Assembly (NCBI GenBank): GCA_946800325.1
Contig: OX326956.1
Location: 23,968,356-24,032,355, forward strand
Direction of reading: 5' to 3'
DNA length: 64,000 nucleotides
DNA from: Luzula sylvatica
Lineage: Eukaryota; Streptophyta; Magnoliopsida; Poales; Juncaceae
The notes under the pieces are model-generated. The model was not told the origin of the DNA. It ran no database searches and saw nothing but the letters and a program-made list of their open reading frames with translations. Positions 12,011 to 27,829 of this stretch are shown here, one piece after another. Position 1 is the first letter of the stretch. Each line of letters opens with the position of its first letter. Position numbers and translations under genes: made by a program.

Positions 12011-12357
12011 CCCAATTTTTTTTTTTTTCTTTTTCTTTCCCATATTTGTTTGAATTAATATATAAATAGTATTATTTGGATAGTTTAGGTTAATTACATG
12101 ATACCTTACAATTTCCTTGAATAAAGTAAAAAAATGAGGAAGAAAACACAAACAGAAAAAAGTAATCATACTAAACAGTCAAAATTAAAATTTTATTTTA
12201 TTTTTATATTTCTAAACAATTGCTCGTATTGCAAAACTCGAATCCAAAGGAGGTTTATTATATTATATATATAATTAAAGACTCGATGAATTAATACTAT
12301 ATGAAACAAAAACGAAACAAATTTTTGAAAATCAAGCTTCAATAAGGTTTCTTCGGA

Positions 12358-12453
12358 TTATAAAGAATTGTCATAATCCACTAGAACCTTCCATCCACCG
12401 GGACACGCGAATCCATCGGGCGGGTTCTCTCCACTCTTCGCAAAATTCCTCAT
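12358..12453 (-). pseudogene. Isolated 3'-terminal exon fragment
   Basis: On the minus strand a TTTTTAG acceptor directly precedes an open 31-codon stretch (12453 to the TAA at 12360-12358) containing [15 protein letters not shown] and ending in VDYDNSL. Codon composition is less AT-rich than the surroundings. No upstream exon was found on this strand. The peptide looks like the C-terminus of an enzyme, but I cannot assign a family. Confidence 0.35.
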
Positions 12454-12614
12454 CTAAAAACAAATCACATAAGAATCATGCAGTAAAAAAATGTTATTAA
12501 CAAAATTACAAAATAAATAGATATTCAAATATTATATTCTAGTACAAAAGTAAATAATTCATAGACATTAAAATATTATAATAAATAATACATAGATATT
12601 AAAATATTAATTAT

Positions 12615-12808
12615 AAAACATTAAAATATGTATTGATATTTGATAAAAAAAAAAAAAAACTAGCGACATGGTAACATAGTGCAAAATAATCGTAAATTTA
12701 TATGATTATAAATAAATGGATTATTTGGTAGATCGCAAATTTATATGACTATAAATACAAAAATGTATATTAGGCTAACAAATGTATTCAGTAGATATCA
12801 ATCCTAAG
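12615..12808 (+). repeat. Dispersed direct repeat, copy B
   Basis: Second copy of the repeat at 9476-9795, with a poly(A) expansion at 12645-12659 and a deletion relative to copy A. It ends exactly where the GGTTC-rich MITE begins. Confidence 0.75.
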
Positions 12809-12810
12809 TA

Positions 12811-13286
12811 GGGGTTGGCAAATTATTTGGTTTATTTGGGAACCGAACCGAACCGGTCGAATTCGGTTAATCGGTTCGGTCTATTTGGTTCGGTTCGGTT
12901 TCAAAATTGATATCGTTCGGTTTATTCGGTTCGGTTCGGGTTTGGTATTTTCAAAACCGATTAAACCGAACCGACCGAATTAACACTATTTTTTATTTTT
13001 TTATTATGTTCATTTAAAAAAAATTCAAATTTAATACATTAAAATTTGAAATAATGATAAATATATTTTATATGATCTGTTTTTATATTTTTTTACTAAA
13101 TACCACTTGAATCTTAACATTATAAAACTTCTAATTCGGTTCAACCGAATTAACCGAATAAGAAATTCGGTTTATTCGGTTCAAATTTTATTTGGTTCGG
13201 TTCGGTTCGAATCTAGTTCGGTTCGGTTTAATTCGGTTTGCTCTTATTCGGTTCGGTTCGGTTCGGTTCAACCGAATGCCCACCCC
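12811..13286. mobile_element. GGTTC-rich MITE of about 476 bp
   Basis: The ends form a short inverted repeat: GGGGTTGGCA at 12811-12820 and TGCCCACCCC at 13277-13286. TA flanks both sides (12809-12810, 13287-13288). Subterminal regions are arrays of CGGTT/AACCG pentamers in both orientations around an AT-rich core. The small ORF at 13107-13289 is a by-product of the pentamers. Similar GGTTCGG-rich elements are common in plant introns and intergenic DNA. The superfamily is not certain. Confidence 0.7.
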
Positions 13287-13289
13287 TAA

Positions 13290-14190
13290 CTAAAACGGTG
13301 ACCGACTGTACCGTACCATTTCCGTTATCTACAACATTGATTTTGACACACCATACATTTTTGTTATGGACCAAAATATCCCTTATTATTTTTTTACAAA
13401 TTATTTTCATTCAATCCAAACTAATAAATAAATAATGTTTCGGGATATAATATTCATAATATGATATTAAGATGTTTTGTAGTACTATTTTACGATATAT
13501 TTTCTAATGTAATAATTTTATATAAAATATTAGTTAATGGAATATATTAGTATTTGTATTTTTATATAACATAAAATATTACTTTATATTATATAAAATC
13601 CGTGAAATAATAATACATTACAAATGATATCACAAAACATCGTAAATATAATAAAGTACTATATTTTGTGATTTTACATTTTATTTGTTTATTCATTTAT
13701 TATTTAAAATAAAACAAAATAATCTATGAAAAAGAAAATACTGAAGGAGTTGTATCGTGGTCCAAAAATAATATAAAATAGACGGAACGTTAAAATTAAC
13801 ACCATTAAAGAGGTAAACACAACAATTCAATGTATTTTGTATGAGAATTTTGAAGAAATCCATGAAAGATGAGAATTTTGATAAATATCAGAAATGTCAG
13901 GAGTTTTAGAAAATTTATCATTATAATATTATTTCATTGTCCGAATAAGTCCGAATAATAATAGGATAATTCTCCTTAAACCTCCTAATTTTTGTTTTGT
14001 TTTGAAAATTAGTAATTCTGTTACATGGTATTTGTTGACTGGGCACATGAATACAAATTATCGAAACGAGCAATACACTGCTCAGCATTTTGATTTTTCT
14101 TTCTTTTTCTTTTGAAAACATTTTCAAAACATTCATGTCATTTGTGCATACAAATTAAATCATCACATTGTTTTCGTGATAAATTTATAA
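13290..14190. other. AT-rich intergenic DNA with a weak foldback
   Basis: Segments at 13473-13500 and 13640-13670 (sharing TTTTGTAGTACTAT and its reverse complement loosely) could form an imperfect foldback. No coding evidence. Confidence 0.4.
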
Positions 14191-14194
14191 TAAA

Positions 14195-14223
14195 CTAGCT
14201 TTATCCCCGCGCAATTGCGCGGG
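14195..14223 (-). mobile_element. Helitron-type 3' terminus
   Basis: Read on the minus strand: a perfect 18-nt palindrome CCCGCGCAATTGCGCGGG (14206-14223), a short spacer, then CTAG at 14198-14195 followed by T. A hairpin a few bases before CTRR, with insertion next to T, is the hallmark of plant Helitron 3' ends. The 5' end (TC), expected to the right, could not be placed. The GGACCAAAAT minisatellite may lie inside the element. Confidence 0.7.
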
Positions 14224-14454
14224 AAGTTTTTTATATAATTATTTAAATAGAATCAAAGCGCATGCGTTTGAACTAAATTAATCTAATCATGACATATTTG
14301 CAAATATCATGATGTCAATAGATGCATAAGGTTCATAAAATTAGTCTATCACGGATATTATTTTCTAATATAATTTGTATAAATATCATTTGTTCATGTG
14401 CTTCTAAAATTGATTAATATAATCAGGACATATTCGCAAATTTTAATATGTATG

Positions 14455-15076
14455 TAAAATAGGAAACAAAGACCAAATGTAAAAAATGACCAAAATGTGA
14501 AATAAGAAAAAATGATCAAAATGTAAAAAAAGATCGAAAAGTAAATAAAAAGGACCAAAATGTAAATAAAAAGGATCAAAATATAAATTAAAACTAAAAA
14601 GGACCAAAATGTAAATAAAATAACCAAAATGTAAATTGAAATGTAAAAAAGGACCAAAAAGTAAATAAAAAAGGACCAAAATGTTAATAAAAAGAACCAA
14701 AATGTAAATTAAAAAAAAAAAGGACCAAAATATAAATTAAAAAATGTAAAAAATGACCAAAAAGTAAATAAAAAAGACCAAAATATAAATAAAAAGGACC
14801 AAAATGTCATTTTTTAAACTAAAAAGGACCAAAATATAAATTAAAAGGACCAAAATATAAATTAAAAAATATTTTTTTTACACAAAGGTCCCTGATGATG
14901 TGGAGCTCTAGAAATGGAAGAATTCTTGTAACTTTATACATAAGATAGAAAAAAGGACCAAAATATAAATTAAAAAGACCAAAATATAAATTAAAAAATA
15001 TTTTTTTTACACAAATGTCCCTGATAACGTGGAGCTCTAGAAATGCAAAAATTCTTGTAACTTTATACATAAGATA
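14455..15076 (+). repeat. GGACCAAAATRTAAATTAAAA minisatellite with a higher-order unit
   Basis: About 20 imperfect copies of a 15-22 bp unit around GACCAAAATRTAAAT. In the right part a larger unit of about 130 bp occurs twice (14868-14946 and 14997-15076). It contains TTTACACAAAKGTCCCTGAT and GTGGAGCTCTAGAAATG. The minus-strand ORFs rich in Phe, Tyr and Leu across this tract are artefacts of the repeat. Confidence 0.85.
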
Positions 15077-15310
15077 GAATTTGGAGAATTCATAATTAAA
15101 ACAAATTTGTTGTCATTTTGTTTCCGAATTAATTGGCCACTACCTTTTTGGTGTTTGTTAACTCATAACTTAATAATGAAGTTCAATTAAAATAATAACA
15201 TAAAATACTATGCGTAAATAAATTTTAATTATATTTGCTATTGAATAAAATAAAAATGAAAATAATAAAATGAGGGGTATTGGGTAAAAAAAATTGATTG
15301 GACAGAAAAA

Positions 15311-15551
15311 TAGGAATTTTTTACAGTCAAACACAAATATAGTAGAAATTACAGTAATAATCATGATAGTTGTGAAATTACGAAAATAACAATTTCGATT
15401 TTTCAATATCAAGAAAAATCAATTATGACATGGCCTCGATTTTTGAAAAGTCGACTTTTGAAAAATCGAAATTATCATTTTTGTAATATTAATTTCACAA
15501 CTATCATGTCTATTATTATCTATTTGTGTCTAATAGTCAAAAATTTCCTAC
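15311..15551. repeat. Foldback repeat with ~90-bp arms
   Basis: 15311-15400 is the near reverse complement of 15460-15551. The inner arms match best (CATGATAGTTGTGAAATTA against TAATTTCACAACTATCATG), and the outer arms share TAGGAATTTTTTAC-like ends. The central loop of about 60 bp is itself partly self-complementary. No TIR/TSD class could be fixed; a foldback MITE is most likely. Confidence 0.7.
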
Positions 15552-15959
15552 AAAAATTAAGTTTAACCATCCATATTAGATACAAAAATCCAACTCACAT
15601 TCAAGAGTTTCTTTTTAAGGAATCTAATAGTGATTTTTTTTTTATAATATCCAGAGCTTTTGAAGAACTCTCCCCGTAATATCATTAACGATATCATTTT
15701 ATTATTATTAGTGTTAATATATTTTACTTTTCGTATCTTTGTATTATTTTCAAAAGAGACACGTTTTGATTTTATAAACTACAACGGAAAAACAAAAAAA
15801 TTTCCTCGTTTTTATATTCTTGTTTCAATTTTGCTATTTTGACAAAAAGAAAAAAAAGAAAAACTTATTACTTATTAGTCAAAACACATTTTTTTTTCTT
15901 GAAAGAAAAATTCACATATATTAAAAAAACATTTCCTTTTTAACTTCTTTTTGGCACCT
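15552..15959. other. AT-rich DNA upstream of the MAP1A gene
   Basis: Long poly(A)/poly(T) tracts and no ORF of note. It would hold distal promoter sequence. Confidence 0.5.
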
Positions 15960-16197
15960 ACAATATAAAATTCCATTTTTCCGACATTCTTCTCTCTCTA
16001 TAGCTTTTTTCCTCGTATAAAGTTCCAATCTTTTCTTCTTTCTCTGCCCCATCCAAACCCTAGCCCACATCACCTTCACAAGCTCCTCTCCTGTTTACAT
16101 CTCGTCCAAGGTAAATTCAGAGCGATTACTTTTCGTAGATAACTGTGCTGGTTTAGCTTCAAGGTTTTCAATTTTTTTTTCCTCTCGTGCAGTGACG
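15960..16197 (+). promoter_or_regulatory. Proximal promoter/5' leader of the MAP1A gene with telo-box and leader intron
   Basis: A pyrimidine-rich leader (15985-16110) contains AAACCCTAG at 16055-16063, the telo-box found in many plant genes of translation and ribosome assembly. A GT donor at 16111 and a polypyrimidine-AG acceptor at 16191-16192 define a probable 82-bp intron in the 5' UTR, six bases before the ATG. The transcription start is not determined. Confidence 0.6.
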
Positions 16198-18844
16198 ATG
16201 GAGAACGGAAGCTCTGAATCCGGTATATCCTGTGTTCGTTGTGGAAAACCTGCTCTCCTCCAGTAATTCAATTCCCCTTTTTTTGTTAATTTTCCTTCAT
16301 ACTTGCATTTATTTTCTGATTTATACCAATTGCGATACTTTTTGTTTCTCAATCGAATGAAAAATCCCTTCTTTTTGTAGAAATTGATCTACCACTAACA
16401 TGTTTATTCAAAAATTGACTTTTATTGTTGATTTCTAGATGTCCCAAATGTTTGGAGTTGAAACTTCCACGCGAAAATTCAGCCTTTTGGTCAGTCCCTT
16501 AATTTTTTCCCACCAATTTCTCACTAATACTTATCCATTACAATTATTCACGCAATTTTTAAATGATTATAGTTCACAAGAGTGTTTCAAGGCTTCTTGG
16601 AGTTCGCACAAATCGGTACACTCGAAACCAACTGGTACGAATGGATCGAGCATTACGTCAGAAAACCCTCAATCTGGTTGGCTATACTGTTTAAAGAAAG
16701 GCCAGAGGCGATCCCCTCAGCTCCCTTATTTCGACTGGACAGGGTATGTCTCTCTCCTCTCCAGTTCTTCCTCTCTCCAGTTTTTTTTTTATTTACTTTT
16801 TAAATGCTGATGAATTTTCAGGCCGTTAAGACCTTTTCCAATTTCGAAGACGCGTGTGGTACCAGATGGAATTGAGAAACCTGATTGGGCCTTCGATGTA
16901 GAACCCTAATTTTCCTAAATTTTATATTATTTTTTTAATAGAATTGATTTTGAATTTTAATTAATGAATATTTTTTAGGGAATTCCCAAGATCGAGCCTA
17001 ACAGTGAACTTCAATCAAGTGTAGAGGTAATTTAATTAGCGTCTTTTCTCTAAATACCCTTAATTATTTTCCCTTTTTTAATAATTAAACTAAATTATAA
17101 TTTTATTTTTGTAATTTGTAATAAAGATCAAGACGCCAGAACAAATCGAAAGAATGAGAGAAGTTTGTCGTGTAAGTATCTTTTATTTCACAAACCTCGA
17201 ATTATATAATTAATTTATTAAATTACAAAATAATGTATAATTTTTTTTAAAATAATTAGATTGCAAGAGAGGTATTAGACGAGGCGGCTCGAGTGATTAA
17301 GCCTGGAATCACTACAGACGAAATTGATGCTGTCGTTCATGATGCAACCATTAAAGCTGGTATTAATCATAATTAGCTTTTTATGAATATTTCATGTTGT
17401 GACTATTTTATTATCATTATTAATTACTTAATTAATTAAATTAATTTTGTTTTGTGTAGGAGGATATCCATCTCCATTGAATTACCATTTTTTCCCAAAA
17501 TCATGCTGCACGTAGGTTGTTTATTTGTAATTAAATTATATTTCCTAGTTATTATTTAAATCCATATTTTTTTTGCGTTTTCAGGTCAGTAAATGAAGTT
17601 ATTTGCCACGGAATCCCTGATGCTAGGTTTTTATTTTATTTTATTTCAATTGATTATTTTTTAGGAATTTTATTTATTTATTGTATTATTGTTTTACAGG
17701 AAGCTAGAGGATGGCGATATAGTAAATGTTGATGTAACAGTATACTATAAAGGCGTCCACGGTAAAAATAAATAAAATATACTCTTAATATTTATTTCGT
17801 ACATTATATTTTTACTCTTAATTTTTATTTATATTAAATTTATTGATTATATAAAGGTGATTTAAATGACACATATTTTGTTGGAAATGTGGACGAAGCG
17901 TCTAAGAAACTGGTACGGTGTACCTACGAGTGCTTGGAGAAAGCTATTTCTATAGGTTCCCTTTATTATTCTTATTGTTATTATTCTCTACTTAAAAATG
18001 TATTTATTTTTTGATAACTTTAAAAAGAAAACATATATATTTTTTATATTAAAATAATTTTGTTTGAATTAAATATCAGTTAAGCCTGGAGTTAGATTCA
18101 GAGAAGTTGGTGAAGTAATTAATCGTCATGCTACCATGTCTGGCCTCTCAGTAGTAAGTTATTTATGTTTATAAATTATATAATATAACATATTAATATT
18201 TTATATTATTAAATATTAATTTACGAATTAACTCAATATATATGCTTTTTTTTGCAGGTAAAATCATATTGTGGGCATGGTATTGGGGAATTATTTCATT
18301 GTGCCCCAAATATTCCTCACTATTCAAGTAAATTATTATTATTAATATTTTACTTTTTTATTAATATGAATAAACACTTTTTTATATATTTTTTTGTGTA
18401 TTATTGTTAAATGGCAGGGAATAAAGCGGTTGGAATAATGAAAGCTGGACAAACATTTACCATCGAGCCAATGATCAATACAGGTTGGTTTTGTACTTGG
18501 TTATTATTATTACTTTATTTATTAATATGAAAAATTAAATTTTGTTTATCGTCTTTTTATGATATTCTAGGAGTTTGGAAAGATAAATTGTGGCCTGATG
18601 GATGGACAGCTGTAACTGCAGATGGAAAAAGGAGCGCGCAATTCGAACACACCCTTTTGGTATAATAAAATTCTCTTGTATTTTGTAGGGATATATATGA
18701 TATATTGAGATTTTCAGGGGTAAACATGATATTAAATTGTGCTGAATTTATTATTTATTATTATAGGTGACCGAAACGGGGGTTGAAGTTCTGACAGCAA
18801 GGTTGCCAACTTCACCGAATGTGTATCCTTGGTTGAGTTCGTAA
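16198..18844 (+). CDS. MAP1A: Methionine aminopeptidase 1A-type (type I, cytosolic)
   Basis: Removes the initiator Met from nascent proteins as a dinuclear metalloprotease associated with ribosomes. Exons: 16198-16262, 16439-16489, 16573-16743, 16822-16897, 16979-17026, 17127-17171, 17260-17359, 17460-17511, 17585-17626, 17700-17761, 17857-17955, 18080-18153, 18258-18327, 18418-18483, 18571-18659, 18767-18844. All introns are GT-AG and the chain closes at 395 codons, close to the usual length. The N-terminal C6H2 zinc finger begins [11 protein letters not shown], continues CPKC and ends SSHKSVHSK. The catalytic domain has ICHGIPDAR, two metal Asp (NVDVTV, then HGDLND), the CGHGIG His, the IEPM Glu and the FEHTLL Glu. 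Every metal ligand is present. It converges on the tubulin cofactor gene. The symbol follows close similarity to the plant MAP1A class. Confidence 0.96.
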
Positions 18845-19480
18845 AAGTCCCCCAAATTGATGAAATTTTGCATAATGGCCCCTTGTCGAAGTGGTTGCCA
18901 AGAGTGTTCTGAAATAATTATCTGAGAATTAGTTTTTATTTATTATTTTTGTTGTATTTTGCTCGATTTAGGATTGATTTTCTTGTATTGTATGACGAAT
19001 TTATTATGACTGGGTCTTTTAATAAACTATTTCTGAACTTGGGATGTACTTGAAAATTCAAATTCAAATGTATAAACTATTTTCTGAACTATTTTAATTC
19101 CGAGAAGAATTTTCAATTCTTATTACCCTAAAATATATATAAATACTTTGAAAAGTCGAATTATGAATTCATCTGTCTTGAAACCCTAAAAATAGAATAA
19201 TTCGCAAAAAGTGGTGAAATATAAATAAATTCCATCAATCCAACATATAAAAAATATAAATACATGCATTAATACAAGATAAATAGAATACAATATATAT
19301 CAATACACAACATACAAACTTGCAGAAGATCTCAAAATTCTGCCACAATAAATACTCAAAAAGTCCAACATAAATAATTATTTTAATTTCCAGTCCGTTT
19401 TTTTTTTTTTTTTTTTTTTAATCTTTATTCACTTCAATAAATTTAACCGAAGAACTAACACCTCCAAAAAAAACTACTTT
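18845..19480. other. Convergent 3' intergenic region
   Basis: Holds the 3' UTRs of the two flanking genes. AATAAA lies on the plus strand near 19019, and a tract of about 24 T at 19398-19421 (poly(A) on the minus strand) lies 60 bp beyond the stop of the minus-strand gene. No other feature seen. Confidence 0.6.
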
Positions 19481-24251
<4,771 letters not shown>

Positions 24252-24873
24252 TGCCACGGTAGAGTCGACGGCGGCTTTGTAATTAAGCTTCGATTTCCAT
24301 TGCCACGGTAGCGGAATCGGATTCGGGTGGAAGTCGCGCGAATGGATACCCGGAATTTCTACTTATCATTTAATATCTTATGTAACGGGTCATATATAAA
24401 TATCTAATTAACCCGTTGCATTTTTGTTCATTTAATAAATAAGGTCCTCGAAGTCAGAATTTGTAGCCATGTTGGATCCGAATCCGATACCAAACGTGTC
24501 TTCCTCTCTTCATGTTGCCTTCAAAAGCTGTAGAAAACTGTATTCTTCAATAAATCCCTTCTTCTCGTATTCTTCGCAAACTTTCCCGCCTCTCTTCGAT
24601 CCCGAGCATACAAGTTATATTGCCAATCCAAAGCGTAATTCATCTTTGATCTACATGATTACAGTTTTTCTTATCGTCTTTTTTGTTTAAATTATGGAAT
24701 TTTGAGAATTGATTGGATCTGTTTGGCTTGTTATTCCCAAATCTCCAAATTTTCATAATTTTTCATATTTTTTGAATTTCTTGGTAGTTTTTAGCTGTTT
24801 TATTTAATAAAGTTCTTTTTTGCGTTAATTTTGCTTTCTGAATCTTTCAGTATAACAGATCGCTAGGTCAATC
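24252..24873. promoter_or_regulatory. Divergent intergenic region between TFCD and the Jagunal-like gene
   Basis: About 620 bp separate the two ATGs, so promoter elements are probably shared. A segment of about 20 bp around CCATTGCCACGGTAG is duplicated (24248-24263 and 24296-24311). On the TFCD strand the upstream copy supplies an out-of-place ATG that opens a five-codon uORF (MEIEA). On the plus strand a 73-codon frame (24469-24690) lies in the probable leader of the Jagunal-like gene. A polypyrimidine-AG acceptor at 24849-24850 suggests a leader intron just before its ATG, but I could not fix the donor. Confidence 0.55.
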
Positions 24874-26364
24874 ATGTCGTCGGTGAAGCAAAGGAAGGGT
24901 TCTTCAAGTCGTCCCTCAGGAACGGATGGTTCGGATTTCTCTTATCGGATGGTTGTTGATTCCAGTAAGTCCCTCACAAATGTCAAAAATAAAAAAAAGA
25001 AAACAAATTTGTCGAATTTGTCATGCATAAATTCAATTTATTTATGTAATTTCAGGATATCAGAAGGTTGCCAAAGGAAAGACGCGTCTTGCATATCTAA
25101 TCATTGGTCAAGTAAGTTCAATCGAAACTCCTTAATTTTCGAAAACAACAATTCAAGCTCGATTCTTTTAACTTATTGAATACAGGTTTTGAGCCAAATC
25201 GCGGCTGTAGCGATTTTATTCTTATCTACCCCAAAAGGAAAAGAATTTGATAGATTTTCAGTCTTAGGAATCAGCACTGGTCTTCTCTCTGTCGTATTTG
25301 GAGAACTAGGTAATTTCATATCGAACACTTAAAATTTGGTAAATTTAATGATGATAAAATACATAATAATTATTTTTTATTACATAGGTCGAAGGAATAG
25401 TAAAATGGGTGCACTGAGACTATACACATCCATATCGACTATTTCAGTCATGTGGTCTGTTGCGCGAATTGTTAATAGTGATGTGTATCCAAAGGTATTT
25501 AATATAAAGTTTACATTTTAAGATCATTTCAGTTTGGATATTTCATTTTTTTTAATTTATATATTTTTAACAGTTGATGCAACAGAACATAGCGGGACTG
25601 ACGAGTTCTGAACTCTCCGAGTCCGTGCGAGTTTTTCTAAGTAAGTTACTTAAATATCTTTTTGAATGTTCATAATAAATTAAATATAGGCCATTTAATT
25701 CTGATCGATATTATTCTGATGTAGACAAATACATATTCTAATAAGTTAAATCCAGCGAATAGTCACTTGCCTATCGCAGAATATGCATTTATAATAGTTG
25801 GATTCAATTTGGATTTTGATAAAAAATGGATTCAACTTGGAATTTCGTGCCTATGTGATCCCAATATAAATTTATTTTATGAATAATGAATTAAAAAACG
25901 TGAAGTTTGGACCAAAAAAAATAGGCTGAATAATTCAAATTTTACGAATTCAAACTAGGGAGTGTAATCTAAGGAACAAATCTTAATAAAAAAAATCAAT
26001 ATTCAAAATACTTCACTGGAAAAAAAAAATACATTTTTCCAACATCATTATGCTTGATTAATTTTTAAATCTGACAGTAACAATATAATTTATGCTTATA
26101 TTTTTGCCGAATTTTCTTGTTTAATATTTCAAAAACATCATATAGTAAGTAGTACACAAACATTTCATATCCCGAATAACTGAATATTTTTATATTATAT
26201 TACCAAAGTATAAAATATACTTTTATTTTTTATTTTCAAAGTATAAAATATACTAACTTTTTGTTCACATTTTCGTTGGGTTTCCAGGTGTGGTGTTGCA
26301 AGTATTTGTTATCGTTACGTCTCTTGGGCTCGTTCAGAATATGTCTCCTAAAAGGGACTCTTGA
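24874..26364 (+). CDS. Jagunal-like ER membrane protein
   Basis: Exons 24874-24964, 25056-25111, 25186-25309, 25388-25494, 25574-25640 and 26288-26364, all GT-AG, give 173 codons and a TGA. The N-terminal tail has the Jagunal signature GTDGSDFSYR followed by YQKVAKGKTRL. Four hydrophobic segments follow (about residues 50-68, 75-95, 105-120 and 145-165), with a short charged C-terminus ending PKRDS. Animal Jagunal proteins act in ER organisation and secretory traffic. The plant homologue's role is not established and is inferred only from the family. The last intron (25641-26287) is much longer than the others and AT-rich. Confidence 0.85.
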
Positions 26365-26536
26365 GAATACTCTAATTTGTATTTGCGTTCGTAAGAAATT
26401 TCTAAATGTTTATTTTCGTGCTAAACAAGGATTAATACTACTAGATTTTATGTGTGCTCTGTAATTCTATTTATTTATTTACTTTTTTGAGGCTGATTAG
26501 TTTTGTGTACTTAGAATAAACAAGTACTAATATAGA
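26365..26536. other. 3' flank of the Jagunal-like gene
   Basis: Probable 3' UTR, AT-rich, with AATAAA at about 26514-26519. Nothing else seen. Confidence 0.5.
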
Positions 26537-26702
26537 GGCCGTTTGGATGATCGTATTTGAAATTACATGGAGAAAATCGACTTGCAGGAAGTCAAGCTTG
26601 CTTTTGGAATCGCAGTTCAAGTTTGAATGTTTGGATATACAGAACTAAAAGTATTGCAAATTATAGTTTTTATGTTTGGATCGAATTTACACATATCAAA
26701 AT
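26537..26702 (+). mobile_element. MITE end fragment related to the 48.8-50.1 kb element
   Basis: Begins GGCCGTTTGGATGATCG and shares with the reverse complement of 49.9-50.08 kb the blocks GTCGACTTCC/ATCGACTTGC, AATGTTTGGAT and TATAGTTTTTATGTTTGG. The opposite terminus was not found. The fragment is interrupted by the SINE at 26712. Confidence 0.6.
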
Positions 26703-26711
26703 TTTCAAATA

Positions 26712-26929
26712 GCCAACTAGAGTTAGCCTAGTTGGTCACACCTCTTGGCTAGGGAGCGAGAGGTGTGGGGTTCGATTCCCGACGGAGACACTAGATTATA
26801 GATTAAATGTTAAATTAGTGAATAGAGTGCGTGGCCTACGGGTTTGTAATAAAAAAAAAAAAAAAAGAGATTGTGTTTGGAAGGGGGATTTTGAGCCCTC
26901 TCCGAATTTACTCAAAAAAAAAAAAAAAA
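26712..26929 (+). mobile_element. tRNA-derived SINE with target-site duplication
   Basis: The RNA polymerase III box A TAGCCTAGTTGG (26724-26735) and box B GGTTCGATTCC (26769-26779) match tRNA consensus and are 33 bp apart. The tRNA-unrelated part contains two A-rich tracts (about 26850-26864 and 26914-26929), the second as the 3' tail. TTTCAAATA occurs just before (26703-26711) and just after (26930-26938) the element: a 9-bp target duplication. The spacing and flanks argue against a functional tRNA gene, because no acceptor stem pairs. Confidence 0.9.
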
Positions 26930-26938
26930 TTTCAAATA

Positions 26939-27638
26939 AATTTCATTATTGACTTGCTTTGACATCATTTTTCAAAAAAATTATCATCTATATATTTTTC
27001 ATCGTGACATTTATGACATAGTAAGAAATCATAGATATACAAGTCTAATAAATTTTTGTTAATTTTTTAGAATTTTTTTTTTCTAAAAATAATATTTATT
27101 ATGAAAATACTTCTACAATATTTTTATGTGTTGTTAGATATTTACATGCTCATACCAACAAAAGCATCGAAAACTTGTCCCGGTACTCATAATGACATCA
27201 GAAACATTGTTTATTGCCTTAACGATAGCCATGATGTCTGGGTTTATGAAAAATGTTGGCCCGATTTCATTTCAGTTTTAATTTGTATTTTAAGATAAAA
27301 ATTGCTCATACGTATAGACCACCTAAAATTTTAATTTTTTTCCTTGTATTTTCCATAATTCTTCGTCTGGAAAAAAAGAAAAGATATTAGGACATGTCTA
27401 TTAGTATTAGATTAACTTTATTTTTTTTACTATCATTTCATTTGCACCATTAATTAACTAATAATAAGCATCCAAATAAAATTGTGTACCAATTATAACA
27501 TATAAAATAGGTTACCCTAATGGTAATGTTAATAAAGGTTCACTGTAATCCCAGATAAGCTTGACTGAAAATATAAAAGACTCAAATATATATATTTTTT
27601 AATAGAATCCTAGGCGCCACGAATCGTGACCATTATAA
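26939..27638. other. AT-rich intergenic DNA
   Basis: No coding or structural feature of note. The short ORF at 27101-27298 has no recognisable product. Confidence 0.5.
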
Positions 27639-27739
27639 TTTTTTTTTTATTGCTGTCGTCGGACTCGAACCCACAACTTTTACAACATGGAGATGTATTG
27701 TGTTAAACACTCAATCATCTGGACTACTTGGTCATTGAC
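27639..27739 (-). mobile_element. Probable tRNA-derived SINE remnant
   Basis: On the minus strand a tRNA-like segment has an exact box B GGTTCGAGTCC (27671-27661), an upstream box-A-like AGTCCAGATGATTGAG, and ends in an A-rich tract (27648-27639). No clear target duplication. Confidence 0.55.
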
Positions 27740-27829
27740 AAAAAAGACTCAAATATTAACTTAAGAAATAAAATAATTTAATAATGTGTTCAATCATACG
27801 AGAAAGTATAGAGAACCAAATGTAATTGT

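Noticed and set aside
13107..13410. Small ORFs with NRTEPNK or SVRFGS repeats
   Set aside because: Generated by CGGTT pentamer arrays inside the MITE.
14394..15070. Hydrophobic minus-strand ORFs resembling membrane proteins
   Set aside because: Artefact of the GGACCAAAATGTAAAT minisatellite; the periodic Phe/Tyr/Leu follows the repeat unit.
26712..26785. Functional tRNA gene
   Set aside because: Box A and box B are good, but no acceptor stem or CCA-compatible 3' end, and the unit has a SINE tail and target duplications.
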